From the NCBI GenBank assembly GCA_938002255.1, contig CALLAL010000047.1, forward strand, positions 1 through 46,398: DNA of 46,398 nucleotides, read 5' to 3'. The position numbers were made by a program, and so were the translations under genes. A model generated the notes under the pieces. The model was not told the DNA's origin, made no database searches, and was given only the letters and a program-made list of their open reading frames with translations. Every line of letters starts with the position of its first letter. Within the stretch, counting starts at the first letter, position 1. Positions 29,484 through 38,700 of the stretch are shown in pieces. The stretch comes from an uncultured bacterium (GTDB lineage: Bacteria > Desulfobacterota > BSN033 > UBA1163).

Positions 29484-30907
29484 TGCTCTCTGGTCCTGTG
29501 GTCATCATCGGCGCTGGTCCCGCAGGTTTGACCGCTGCTTATGCTCTATCCAAGGTGGGGGGCGAATCTCTAATTCTTGAAAAAGAGCAGACAATTGGTG
29601 GACTCGCCAAGACACTCAATTATAAAGGTTTCTATTTTGATATAGGAGGACACCGGTTTTTCACGAAGGTTGAGCGGGTTGAAAAGATTTGGAAGGACGT
29701 GCTGGGAGAAGACTTACTTAGACGCCATCGGCTCTCAAGAATCTACTATAACAAGAGGTTCTTCTACTATCCTCTTCGACCTTTTAACACTTTGTTAGGG
29801 TTGGGAATAGGAAATAGCTTTCTCATTCTCTTTAGCTATCTTGCGGCTCGACTGTTCCCATCCCGAGAAGAGAGAGATTTTGAACAATGGGTTTCAAATC
29901 GGTTTGGGAAGCGCCTGTACCGAACCTTTTTTAAGACCTATACAGAAAAAGTCTGGGGGATCCCTTGCAAGGAGATTAGCGCCGATTGGGCCGCCCAAAG
30001 AGTGAAAGGCCTCTCCTTCATGGCGGCACTTAAAAATGCATTCCTTAAGGACCATCCCCTCCCCAAAAATAAAAAGAAAGTCATTAAAACACTCATTGAA
30101 GAGTTTGACTATCCAAAATATGGTCCTGGAATGATGTGGCGCGCAATGGCAGAGATCATCCAAAAGAACGGGTCCCAGATTGGTTTGGAGAAGGAGGTCG
30201 TAGGAATTCGTTGGTCTGAAAATAAAGTGGAAGCCCTTGAAGTCAAACAAGATGGGCAGATCGAAACGATTTCCGGTTTACATTTTATCTGCAGCCTGCC
30301 TCTTCGAGAGACCATACAAAAATTTAAGCCATCCGTTCCTAAAGAGGTATTAGAGGCATCGAATACTTTAAAATACAGAGACTTTTTGACAGTCATTCTG
30401 ATGATCAAAAAATCAGAATTATTTCCCGACACATGGATTTACATCCATGATCCTGGAGTGAAGGTGGGCAGAATCCAGAATTTCAAAAACTGGAGCCCCT
30501 TCATGGTGCCTGACCCCAAAAAGACCTGTTTGGGTCTGGAATATTTCTGTTTCGAAGGGGATGAGCTCTGGAACCTGTCCGATGATCAGTTGATAAAACT
30601 TGGAACAAGAGAGGTTTCTTTGTTAGGCTTGGCGAATTCAGAGGAGGTGGAAGATGGAACGGTCATCCGAATGCCGAAGGCGTATCCTGTCTATGATCTA
30701 ACCTATAAGAAAGCCCTCGATCAGATATGTTCTTTCCTTCGCCGGTTTGACAATTTCCAATTAGTTGGACGGAATGGAATGCATAAATATAATAATCAGG
30801 ACCACTCCATGCTGACGGCCCTGCTGGCTGTGGAGAATATCCTTGGAGCGCATCATGACCTATGGGCTGTCAATGTTGAAAAGGATTACCACGAAGAAAT
30901 GACCTAA
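29483..30907 (+). CDS. FAD-dependent oxidoreductase, UDP-galactopyranose-mutase-like
   Basis: A 474-aa flavoprotein. The FAD Rossmann motif VVIIGAGPAGLTAAYALSKVGG is at the extreme N-terminus, followed by LEKEQTIGGLAKTLNYKGFYFDIGGHRFF. This resembles the UDP-galactopyranose mutase/protoporphyrinogen-oxidase-like group often found in polysaccharide clusters. The expected role is remodelling of a nucleotide sugar or lipid-linked sugar; the substrate is unknown. ATG 29483 overlaps the upstream stop and starts right at the Rossmann strand; earlier in-frame starts lie inside the GT2 gene and are rejected. Confidence 0.8.
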   Translation: MLSGPVVIIGAGPAGLTAAYALSKVGGESLILEKEQTIGGLAKTLNYKGFYFDIGGHRFFTKVERVEKIWKDVLGEDLLRRHRLSRIYYNKRFFYYPLRPFNTLLGLGIGNSFLILFSYLAARLFPSREERDFEQWVSNRFGKRLYRTFFKTYTEKVWGIPCKEISADWAAQRVKGLSFMAALKNAFLKDHPLPKNKKKVIKTLIEEFDYPKYGPGMMWRAMAEIIQKNGSQIGLEKEVVGIRWSENKVEALEVKQDGQIETISGLHFICSLPLRETIQKFKPSVPKEVLEASNTLKYRDFLTVILMIKKSELFPDTWIYIHDPGVKVGRIQNFKNWSPFMVPDPKKTCLGLEYFCFEGDELWNLSDDQLIKLGTREVSLLGLANSEEVEDGTVIRMPKAYPVYDLTYKKALDQICSFLRRFDNFQLVGRNGMHKYNNQDHSMLTALLAVENILGAHHDLWAVNVEKDYHEEMT

Positions 30908-30912
30908 AACCC

Positions 30913-32103
30913 ATGTTATTTAGAAAAACAGTAAAAGTTTTGAAAGCCCTATTGACTCGAAAGTTGCGGATTGAGTGTGACCGCATTCCCTATGCGTTTG
31001 ACCCCGTCCCTCTCCGAAAGATCCTCAACTGGTTCCTGGTTGAAACCTCCATCTATTTCAAGCCGGTCAGCCCATGGGGCTGGCCGACCCATATGATGAT
31101 CGAACCCACCACCCGCTGTAATCTCAAATGTACCCTTTGTCCGGTCACAACGGGGATGGGCCGTGCCACTGGAGATATGGATTTAGGGATTTTTAAGAAG
31201 GTCATTGATGAGGTAGGGGATTATCTATTTCTGATCCTCCTTTGGGATTGGGGGGAGACTTTCCTTAATCCCTCCATCTATGAAATGATTTCTTATGCCA
31301 AGCAGAAGGGAATCAAATTGGTTTCGAGCACAAATGGTCATCTCTTTTCCCATCGGGAGCATACAGATAGGTTAATCCGGTCAGGACTCGATACTCTGAT
31401 TGTGGCCGTCGATGGCATGAGTCAACAAACCTATGAACGTTACAGAGCAGGAGGAAACCTCGATTCGGTTCTCAAGGGTGTCCGGATGATCGTAGAGAGA
31501 AAGAGGACCCTCCGCTCTAAAACACCTCTGATTAACCTTCGTTTCATTGTGATGAGGCATAATGAACATGAGATCCCCGACTTAAAGAGGGTGGCCAAGT
31601 CTCTGGGGGTTGACGTCCTCACATTAAAGACCCTCAATCCCTACTCTCAGGATCCCTATGCAGGTGATCATTCAGAAATGAAAGAGGATTATCTCGCCTT
31701 TGTCCCCCAGAATCCAAAATACCAGCGATTCAAATACCATCCGAATAGTCTCCATCGCATCAGACTCAAGCGGAATCCATGCAAAAATTTGTGGAACAAT
31801 CCGGCTATTCATTGGAACGGTATCGTATGTCCCTGTACATATGATCCCCAGGAGAAGCAGGTCCTCGGGAATCTACAGAACCATTCGTTTAGAGAGATCT
31901 GGTGGGGCATCTCCTATCGCTCAATGCGGCGGCAATTTCGTTCAAAGGGAAGCCAACCGTCCCTTTGTCGGGAATGCAGTTATGCCTATGAAGGGGGTAA
32001 TTGCTACAATCAGACGATTTCAGATGCCCTCTTCTTCAATACAGAAGATGGTGCTTGGGAGTATCCTATAACAGATCGGGATAAAACATTTTCCAATGGA
32101 TAA
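30913..32103 (+). CDS. radical SAM / SPASM domain protein
   Basis: A 396-aa iron-sulfur enzyme. Cys69, Cys73 and Cys76 (CNLKCTLC) bind the SAM-coupled 4Fe-4S cluster. A SPASM-type C-terminus has cysteines in PCKNLWNNPAIHWNGIVCPCTYD and LCRECSYAYEGGNC, likely binding auxiliary clusters. SPASM enzymes modify peptides, sugars or lipids; in this cluster a carbohydrate or lipid-linked substrate is the likeliest. It starts 5 bp after the FAD gene and overlaps the next gene by 8 bp. Confidence 0.85.
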   Translation: MLFRKTVKVLKALLTRKLRIECDRIPYAFDPVPLRKILNWFLVETSIYFKPVSPWGWPTHMMIEPTTRCNLKCTLCPVTTGMGRATGDMDLGIFKKVIDEVGDYLFLILLWDWGETFLNPSIYEMISYAKQKGIKLVSSTNGHLFSHREHTDRLIRSGLDTLIVAVDGMSQQTYERYRAGGNLDSVLKGVRMIVERKRTLRSKTPLINLRFIVMRHNEHEIPDLKRVAKSLGVDVLTLKTLNPYSQDPYAGDHSEMKEDYLAFVPQNPKYQRFKYHPNSLHRIRLKRNPCKNLWNNPAIHWNGIVCPCTYDPQEKQVLGNLQNHSFREIWWGISYRSMRRQFRSKGSQPSLCRECSYAYEGGNCYNQTISDALFFNTEDGAWEYPITDRDKTFSNG

Positions 32104-33001
32104 GAAGGACCCTGACCTCTCGGTAATTATTGCTTCCTACAACTCTGGGAACCTGTTAAAGGAATGTCTTGATTCATTACAGAATCAAAGAACAGAAAAA
32201 ACATATGAGGTCATTGTGGTCGACAGTTCCCCGAATGGCTTACCCCCGGGGATTAGAGAAAGATTTCCGAAGGTCAGGTGGTACTGGTTTCCAGAAAGAA
32301 AATTCTGCGGTGAGGCAAGAAATTTTGGGCTCTCGGTCAGCCGGGGAGAACTCATCGCTTTTATTGATGCAGATTGCAGGGCTGAACCGGACTGGATTGA
32401 CAACATTCTTGACGCTCATCAATCCCCTTATCTCGCCATTGGAGGTGCCATTGCCAATGGAAATCTAGACAGCCTCATTGGTTGGGGGGCTTACTTCTGT
32501 GAATTCAGCCAATGGATGCCAAACACCCCCTCCAAACCATTAAGAGACATCGCAGCAACCAATATGTCCTACAAACGAAAAGCATTTGAGATATTTGGAC
32601 CACTGATTGAAGGTACGTATTCCTCGGATACGGAATTTCACTGGCGTCTGGGGAGAAACGGGCATCAGTTACAGTTTCACCCTTCTTTGCGTGTCTCCCA
32701 TCATAATATTCAACACCTCTGGAAATTCTTGAAGCATGAATTTGAACATGGACGATCATTTGCAAAAGTCCGCATCTTCTACCAAGATTTTTCCAGATGG
32801 AGAAAGTGGCTCTACGGGACCTTTTCCTTTCTTATCCCTGGATGGTTATTTTTGAAGGTAGGGGTGAGGAATTTTAAAAATAGAATCTACTTCTCTTATT
32901 TTTTAAAATCCTGGCCCTTATTACTATTAGGTCTCATGGCTTGGTCATTGGGTGAAGGTTTTGGCTATTTGCTTCCCATAAAGGCTGACTTGAAAGAATG
33001 A
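32096..33001 (+). CDS. family 2 glycosyltransferase
   Basis: A 301-aa GT-A transferase: LSVIIASYNSGNLLKECLDSLQNQ, VVDSSPNG, EARNFGLSVSRGELIAFIDADCRAEPDWI (DxD as DAD) and an acceptor-side ATNMSYKRKAFEIFGPLIEGTYSSDTEFHWRLGRNGHQL. Two C-terminal hydrophobic stretches (LYGTFSFLIPGWLFLKVG, LLLLGLMAWSLGEGFGYLL) suggest membrane association. It overlaps the radical SAM gene by 8 bp. Confidence 0.85.
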   Translation: MDKKDPDLSVIIASYNSGNLLKECLDSLQNQRTEKTYEVIVVDSSPNGLPPGIRERFPKVRWYWFPERKFCGEARNFGLSVSRGELIAFIDADCRAEPDWIDNILDAHQSPYLAIGGAIANGNLDSLIGWGAYFCEFSQWMPNTPSKPLRDIAATNMSYKRKAFEIFGPLIEGTYSSDTEFHWRLGRNGHQLQFHPSLRVSHHNIQHLWKFLKHEFEHGRSFAKVRIFYQDFSRWRKWLYGTFSFLIPGWLFLKVGVRNFKNRIYFSYFLKSWPLLLLGLMAWSLGEGFGYLLPIKADLKE

Positions 33002-33031
33002 GATGGCCTTGCCATTCAGGAGATATGGCTA

Positions 33032-34078
33032 ATGCCTGCTCTTCGAATTGGATTGATGGGTTGTGGCCAGATTGCCCTGTCCACCCATCTTCCCGTATTG
33101 GCTCACCTGCCAGATGTTCAATTGGTCGCATTGGCGGAAACGGATTCCGGGTGTCTGAAAAAAGCCTCTGGTTTTGCCCCTAAGGCTCTAACGTTTGATC
33201 ATTACGAAAAACTTTTGCAGTTGGAGGAGATGGATGCTGTCGTGATCTGTCTGCCGAATCACCTCCATGCAGAGGCCGCTATGGCAGCGCTTCAGCGGGG
33301 TAAGCATGTCTACCTGGAAAAACCCCTGGCTACAAACCTCAAAGAAGGACAGAAAGTATTGACCTCATGGCAACAGGCTGGCACGGTAGGAATGATGGGC
33401 TTCAATTATAGATTCAACCCGGTTTATCTGGATTTGAAACAACAAATCTCCTCTGGGAAAATCGGCCCTTGGGTCTATGCACGCTCCGTATTTTCAACCC
33501 CACTTCGATCCATACTAGAATGGAAAAGATCCCGCCAAACTGGAGGGGGAGCTCTCCTGGACTTGGCCTCACATCATATTGACCTCGTTCGTTTCATCTT
33601 TCATCAAGAGATCATAGAGGTTTCTGCAAAGATCGACTCTATACAGACCGAGGATGACCAGGCCATCCTGGAGTTACGCCTTGCTAACGGATCGCGGGTC
33701 CAATCCTTCTTTTCCATTAGCTCGGTTGAGGAAGACAGATTGGAGGTCTACGGTCAATCGGGAAAGCTTTCAGTGAATCGTTATCTCTCCCCAGACGTTG
33801 AAATGAATGGTCCAACCCTCGAACGGATTCGTCTCAGGCAGTTGTGGCGCAGCTTAAAAGCATTGATCCATCTCCCCTATCTCTTCGATAAAATCCGTCA
33901 TTCTAACGGTGAGCCCTCTTATCGGAAGGCGTTAGTGCATTTTGTAGCTGCTGCAAAGGGAAACCGGCCAACGACTCCAGACTTTTATGATGGGTATCGG
34001 AGCTTAGAGATCGTGGCGGCTGCGGAAGAGTCAGCGAAAACAGGAAAAATGATTTCATTACCAGATGCTGTCAGGTAA
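33032..34078 (+). CDS. Gfo/Idh/MocA-family oxidoreductase
   Basis: A 348-aa NAD(P)-dependent sugar dehydrogenase. The Rossmann motif IGLMGCGQIALSTHLPVL is at the N-terminus, DAVVICLPNHLHAEAAMAALQRGKHVYLEKPLATN contains the EKP signature (Lys catalytic/cofactor contact), and GGGALLDLASHHIDLVRF is the usual substrate-side motif. It probably oxidises or epimerises a nucleotide sugar or sugar acid for the polysaccharide. No close tailoring partners (for example an aminotransferase) are adjacent. Confidence 0.88.
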   Translation: MPALRIGLMGCGQIALSTHLPVLAHLPDVQLVALAETDSGCLKKASGFAPKALTFDHYEKLLQLEEMDAVVICLPNHLHAEAAMAALQRGKHVYLEKPLATNLKEGQKVLTSWQQAGTVGMMGFNYRFNPVYLDLKQQISSGKIGPWVYARSVFSTPLRSILEWKRSRQTGGGALLDLASHHIDLVRFIFHQEIIEVSAKIDSIQTEDDQAILELRLANGSRVQSFFSISSVEEDRLEVYGQSGKLSVNRYLSPDVEMNGPTLERIRLRQLWRSLKALIHLPYLFDKIRHSNGEPSYRKALVHFVAAAKGNRPTTPDFYDGYRSLEIVAAAEESAKTGKMISLPDAVR

Positions 34079-34127
34079 GCATCCTGTAAACCGAAATGCT
34101 CTGTTTCCTATGGGAAAGGAATAGAAG

Positions 34128-35123
34128 ATGAACAATCATAATTTACCCGCATTGTCCGTCATTCTGGTCACTCCGGATCGGTATGAAACCATACGTGAAA
34201 CGATCAGACATCTCCGGGCACAGACTGTGAAAGATAAGCTGGAAATCGTTATCGTAGCACCGTCTCTCCAGCGTCTCGATATCAATAAATCAGAATTAAA
34301 TGAATTTCTGAGTTTTCGAGTTGTTGAATCCGGATCCATAAAGCATTTTGCCAACGCCAGGGCAACTGGCGTTCATGAAGCAAGAGCTCCGGTGGTCGTC
34401 TTTGTTGAGGATCATTCTTTTCCTGGTACAACCTGGGCCGAAGCGCTGATCAAAGCTCACAGGCAGCCATGGGCTGCAGTAGGACCCGTCATTTGTAATG
34501 CGAACCCGGGTAGTTTAATGAGTTGGACCAACCTTTTGATTGAGTACGGACCATGGCTTGATCCAACGGAAGCGGGTATGGTGGATCACTTACCCGGTCA
34601 CAACAGCAGTTACAAACGAAAGATTCTTCTCGACTACGGCCCTGCTCTGGAGGTCATGCTGGAAGCCGAAAGTATCCTTCACTGGGATTTACGTGCAAAA
34701 GGACATCAACTCTGCCTGGAACCAGCCGCAAAGACATACCACCTGAATTTTTCCTCGGTCGTGCCCTCCATCGGGCTAAGATTCAATGTTGGGCGGCTCT
34801 TTGGTTCGACTCGCAGTCGAAACTGGTCTTTTCTTCGTCGGTTCCTTTATGTCACCGGGGCACCGCTTATCCCCTTTGTGCGCCTGTCACGCCTCTGGCG
34901 GGAACTGCGCCGACCCGGACGACCGAAACGGTTAATGCCGCATATCCTGCCCATGGTGGTCGCAGCCCTTGTGGTAGATGGGTTTGGAGAAATGATAGGA
35001 TATGCCCTGGGGATGGGAAAAGCGGGAGAAAATATTTCCATCATGGAATCCCATCGCTATCATTACCTGAACAAGCAGGACAAAGAAAGTTTTGCAAGCA
35101 CCAATCTATCTCGGTCCCAATAG
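34128..35123 (+). CDS. GT2-like glycosyltransferase with altered DxD
   Basis: A 331-aa GT-A-fold protein starting LSVILVTPDRYETIRETIRHLRAQ. The expected DxD metal site is instead VVVFVEDHSFPG (E-D-H), and the first motif lacks the usual DxGSxD. The acceptor region GHNSSYKRKILLDYGPALEVMLEAESILHWDLRAKGH is present. It may use a different metal geometry or be inactive. AAGGAATAG precedes the ATG. C-terminal hydrophobic segments (LPMVVAALVVDGFGEMIGYALGMG) suggest membrane contact. Confidence 0.75.
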   Translation: MNNHNLPALSVILVTPDRYETIRETIRHLRAQTVKDKLEIVIVAPSLQRLDINKSELNEFLSFRVVESGSIKHFANARATGVHEARAPVVVFVEDHSFPGTTWAEALIKAHRQPWAAVGPVICNANPGSLMSWTNLLIEYGPWLDPTEAGMVDHLPGHNSSYKRKILLDYGPALEVMLEAESILHWDLRAKGHQLCLEPAAKTYHLNFSSVVPSIGLRFNVGRLFGSTRSRNWSFLRRFLYVTGAPLIPFVRLSRLWRELRRPGRPKRLMPHILPMVVAALVVDGFGEMIGYALGMGKAGENISIMESHRYHYLNKQDKESFASTNLSRSQ

Positions 35124-35132
35124 AGTGGCAAG

Positions 35133-36059
35133 GTGATCAAACAGAAGCATCCTCTCTTCTCTATAATCGTTCCAACTTACAATCGCCCGGGACAACTGAC
35201 AAGCTGTCTCGAGTCCATCGAGCGTCTCGAATATCCCCGGGAAGATTTTGAAGTAATCGTTGTCGATGACGGAAGCCGGTCCCCCCTGGAAGAAACTGTT
35301 GCTCCCTTCCGCACCCAGCTCAATATCAGTCTGATCATCCAGGAACATAGGGGTCCGGCTATGGCGCGTAATAGAGGTGCCGCACATGCGAAGGGAGTAT
35401 TCCTTGCTTTTACGGATGATGACTGTACCCTTGCTCCGGACTGGTTAAAGGCCCTGGGAGCCCGTTTCGATCAAACTCCTGACAGAATGATCGGTGGAAA
35501 GACGTTCAACATCGTTTCTGACAATCTCTATTCGGAGGCCGCCTCTCTTCTGATTGAGTACCTATACTCCTATTACAATAAGGACCCAGGGCAAGCACTT
35601 TTTTTCACCTCCAATAACTTTGCTTTGCCAGCAGTTAAATTCCGTACGATAAGTGGGTTTAACCCGTCCTTCCCTCTTGCAGCAGGGGAAGATCGTGAAT
35701 TATGCGAACGGTGGTTGCGTCATGGCTACTGGATGACTTATGCACCGGAGGTTAAGGTTTATCATCACCATGCCCTGGCTCTTTCTACCTTTTGCCGCCA
35801 GCACTTTAATTATGGAAGAGGGGCTTTTCGTTTCCACCGGATACGAGCAAGAAACCTTTCCGACCGTTTTCGGATCGAACCTCTCTCATTCTATATCAAC
35901 ATGCTAACTTATCCCTTTTCGTCCGGAAGAAAGAGAAGCCCATTTCTCTTTGTCGCATTGCTGATCGCGACCCAGGTCGCCAATGCCAGTGGTTTCTTAT
36001 GGGAATGGATAAACCAAAATTTGGAAAGATTCCGGTTGAAAAAAAGTCAATCATCATAG
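35133..36059 (+). CDS. family 2 glycosyltransferase
   Basis: A 308-aa GT-A transferase with all classic motifs: FSIIVPTYNRPGQLTSCLESIERLEYP, VIVVDDGSRSP and AFTDDDCTLAPDWL (DDD metal site), then FNPSFPLAAGEDRELCERWLRHGYWMTYAPEVKVYHHH (ED base region). The start is GTG (35133). Ten bp separate it from the preceding GT2 gene. Sugar donor unknown. Confidence 0.87.
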   Translation: MIKQKHPLFSIIVPTYNRPGQLTSCLESIERLEYPREDFEVIVVDDGSRSPLEETVAPFRTQLNISLIIQEHRGPAMARNRGAAHAKGVFLAFTDDDCTLAPDWLKALGARFDQTPDRMIGGKTFNIVSDNLYSEAASLLIEYLYSYYNKDPGQALFFTSNNFALPAVKFRTISGFNPSFPLAAGEDRELCERWLRHGYWMTYAPEVKVYHHHALALSTFCRQHFNYGRGAFRFHRIRARNLSDRFRIEPLSFYINMLTYPFSSGRKRSPFLFVALLIATQVANASGFLWEWINQNLERFRLKKSQSS

Positions 36060-36079
36060 AGTCCCTCCTGACTATCGTG

Positions 36080-37570
36080 ATGAACCAAGCTCAAGCCGCT
36101 GTTCGAAATGCAGGATTTCTTCTGATTCAAAGAGGGACGCATATTCTGGCGAGTCTCCTGTTCGCCATCTGGGTTCCTCGAATGATGGGCCCTGGCGACT
36201 ATGGACGATATGCGCTGATCAACTCTCTCTACATCTGGTTTGTGATCGCAAGTGACCCCGGCTTCACCCAAATCATGGGGCGATACGTCCCCCATTTTAT
36301 GTTTGAAGGAAAAAGAGAGGGTCTCCAAAAGCTCTTTGGCAACTTATTGGCGGTCAGTCTCTTGAGTGGCGCAATCGGCGCAGGTTTCTACCTATCCCTG
36401 ACCGGTCTTTGGTTAACCGATCTTGATTTTGTCTTATTTCTGATCGTCGCAGCAACGCTTATCGTGCGAGCAGGATCTCGACCTTTCTTCACCCTATTCT
36501 TGGGTCTCAACCAGGCTGCTCATTGGGGAATGGGGGAGACCCTCCGGCATTGGCTTGTCGTGGCCTTCGTCATCATGGGTTTCTATGTGGGCGGTCTTCG
36601 GGGGGCCTTCATGGGACTATTTCTGACGGAATGGATGGTGCTCTTCATCGGCCTCTGGTGGGGCAGATCCTATTTTTCCTGGAGGGAATGCCATCTGGAC
36701 ATACGTTTCCTTACTCCCTATCTCCAATTTGGTTCCATTTATCTCATCTTCAACCTGTTCTCCTCAACCTTTCAATATAGTGGAGAAGTGTTGGTCCGGT
36801 TATTCTATCCCGATTATGCGGAGGTCGGATACCTCGGGTTGGCCAACACTGTGTACTTCACGATTTCAATGGCCATACACCAGCTCATGATGGCCTTTGT
36901 CCCATTCATGATGACTCTGCAGGCCAGGGGAGAAACCGAAACTCTCAAGCAATGGATGGAGCATTTGCTCAATTGGCTGACCGCAGGAATGGTATTCGCA
37001 GTATGGGCGGTACTCCTGCTTGGAAATGACCTTGTGCCTCTCGTCTTGGGGGCAACCTACCAGCCTGTGGTAGCCAATTTATTGCTCCTCTCCCTGACGC
37101 TTTGTGTCCATGGCCTGAATCAGGTAGCTATCCTTCACACCCTTGTATATAATCGTCCTATGACAGCCGCAGTGGCAGCCGGGATGCGGCTTGCCGCAAT
37201 CTGGTCTTTAGGACCATTCCTCGTTGCCAAATGGGGAAGTCTGGGAGGTTGCTTTGCGCTTTTCGTAGCCACCATCATCTATTCAGTTTATTTAACATGG
37301 CGTATGAAAGAAGTGGTGGCCTATTCATTAAGAAAGTGGGCATGGATTATTGGTCTGGGTCTCATTTTCCTTCCACTGCTATGGCTGAAATCATCATGGA
37401 TAATCAATGCTCTTCTTTACGCAGTCTTCGGAGCAGGTTACTCTGTTCTTTTACTTCTTTTAAGAATTATTACATTCTCTGAAGCGGTTGCTGTAGGGCA
37501 AGCATTTCGCTCAAAAAATGTGATATTCAATGCGTCGAACAGTGCGAGGAAAGAATATCTTGATGTCTAA
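36080..37570 (+). CDS. oligosaccharide flippase (Wzx/MATE-like)
   Basis: A 496-aa integral membrane protein with about 12-14 TM helices. The N-terminus AAVRNAGFLLIQRGTHILASLLFAIWVPRMMGPGDYGRYALINSLY is the PST/Wzx pattern, and the rest is a string of hydrophobic helices with a central GEVLVRLFYPDYAEVGYLGLANTVYF. It should flip lipid-linked glycans across the inner membrane, closing the polysaccharide cluster. ATG 36080 fits the family start; earlier in-frame codons overlap the GT2 gene. Confidence 0.85.
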   Translation: MNQAQAAVRNAGFLLIQRGTHILASLLFAIWVPRMMGPGDYGRYALINSLYIWFVIASDPGFTQIMGRYVPHFMFEGKREGLQKLFGNLLAVSLLSGAIGAGFYLSLTGLWLTDLDFVLFLIVAATLIVRAGSRPFFTLFLGLNQAAHWGMGETLRHWLVVAFVIMGFYVGGLRGAFMGLFLTEWMVLFIGLWWGRSYFSWRECHLDIRFLTPYLQFGSIYLIFNLFSSTFQYSGEVLVRLFYPDYAEVGYLGLANTVYFTISMAIHQLMMAFVPFMMTLQARGETETLKQWMEHLLNWLTAGMVFAVWAVLLLGNDLVPLVLGATYQPVVANLLLLSLTLCVHGLNQVAILHTLVYNRPMTAAVAAGMRLAAIWSLGPFLVAKWGSLGGCFALFVATIIYSVYLTWRMKEVVAYSLRKWAWIIGLGLIFLPLLWLKSSWIINALLYAVFGAGYSVLLLLLRIITFSEAVAVGQAFRSKNVIFNASNSARKEYLDV

Positions 37571-37625
37571 AAACAGACATTTTCTAAAAATATTATCCGA
37601 AACATGTCAAGCGCAGGATCTACAG

Positions 37626-37715
37626 AGATGTTGTGCCGATACGGAAAAAGGTTCGCCTCGAAGCCTTTCCCAGCAGATCACCCTTGCCCATTTGAACAGA
37701 AATAATGCAACATCT
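37626..37715 (-). ncRNA. structured intergenic element sharing the 21.7-kb core
   Basis: AGATGTTG (37626-37633) and CAACATCT (37708-37715) form a perfect 8-bp closing stem. Inside, on the minus strand, GGAAAGGC + TTCGAGGCGAACCTT (37670-37648) matches the 21721-21743 core at 20 of 23 positions, and GGAAA-GG/CC-TTTCC can pair. It lies in the 174-bp gap between the convergent flippase and lipA genes. Function is unknown. Confidence 0.5.
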
Positions 37716-37744
37716 GGGTGAAGACGATCTATAACGATATTGAA

Positions 37745-38620
37745 TCAACGGCCATCAAACATCCGAGAGGCATGGAAGGAGCTTCGGACAAAAGGACCGG
37801 AGGCAACAGCTTTGAAACCCAACTTCAATCCAATCGCTTGGTACTTTTCGAATTCTTCGGGAGGAATATATCTCTCGACAGGCAGCCGGTCGGAACGGGG
37901 CTGGAGATATTGGCCAATGGTTAGAAAATCGCATCCCACCCCTTTAAGATCTTCCATAACCTTTAACACTTCTTCCTTCGTTTCACCCAGTCCGAGCATA
38001 AAACCTGATTTGGTATGAATCCGGGAATCATTTCGCTTTGACTCTTTAAGGAGATGAAGCGATCTCCTATAATCTGCTTGAGGTCGAACTTGAGGATATA
38101 AACGTTCGATGGTCTCTATGTTGTGATTGAGGACATCCGGAGACGCTTTGAGCACGATTTCAAGAGAAGAAAGGTCTCCCCTGAAGTCCGGTATCAGCAC
38201 TTCGATCTTGATGCCCTGATTCTCTTGGCGAATCGCTTCGATCGTCCTCGCAAAGAACGAGGCGCCCCCGTCGGGCAAATCGTCCCGTGTCACAGAGGTG
38301 ATGACCGCATAGTGAATGCCCATCTCTCTAAGGGCTCTCGCAATCTGCTCTGGCTCATCTTCTTCCGGTGGAGAAGGAACTCCATGCTGGACTGCACAGA
38401 ATCCGCAATGTCTCGTGCAAACTTCTCCAAGGATTAAAAAGGTCGCCGTGCCTTGTGAAAAGCACTCTCCAAGGTTGGGACATCGAGCCTCTTCGCAAAC
38501 GGTGTGAAGACCGGTCTTCTCTAAAAGGGTCTTCACTTTAAGGAGTTCCTGATACAGAGGTATTCGTTTTTTTAACCAAGGAGGTTTTGTCATAGTTTTT
38601 AAATCTTGATGGACAATCAT
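37745..38620 (-). CDS. lipA: lipoyl synthase LipA
   Basis: A radical SAM enzyme inserting two sulfurs into protein-bound octanoyl chains. Cys42, Cys47 and Cys53 (CEEARCPNLGEC) hold the auxiliary cluster; Cys68, Cys72 and Cys75 (CTRHCGFC) hold the SAM cluster. The C-terminal RSSFHA ligand motif is intact. At 291 aa it is full length. Start 38620 has only a weak ribosome-binding site; MTKPPWLKKR at 38593 is the alternative. It is the last gene of the glycine-riboswitch operon and matures the H protein encoded upstream. Confidence 0.94.
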   Translation of the reverse strand: MIVHQDLKTMTKPPWLKKRIPLYQELLKVKTLLEKTGLHTVCEEARCPNLGECFSQGTATFLILGEVCTRHCGFCAVQHGVPSPPEEDEPEQIARALREMGIHYAVITSVTRDDLPDGGASFFARTIEAIRQENQGIKIEVLIPDFRGDLSSLEIVLKASPDVLNHNIETIERLYPQVRPQADYRRSLHLLKESKRNDSRIHTKSGFMLGLGETKEEVLKVMEDLKGVGCDFLTIGQYLQPRSDRLPVERYIPPEEFEKYQAIGLKLGFKAVASGPFVRSSFHASRMFDGR

Positions 38621-38663
38621 TTTGTCAATTTTTCCCCACCCTCCCCAACGGAAACCTTTTAAC

Positions 38664-38700
38664 TCTATGCTCTCCGCACTTTGCCCTAAGCGCTTTTAAG
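38664..38700. repeat. GCGCTATGC-type short repeat R4
   Basis: CTATGCTCTCCGCACTTTGC + CCTAAGCGCTTTT straddle the lpdA stop; the repeat supplies the last codons (Lys-Ser-Ala-stop). Confidence 0.45.
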
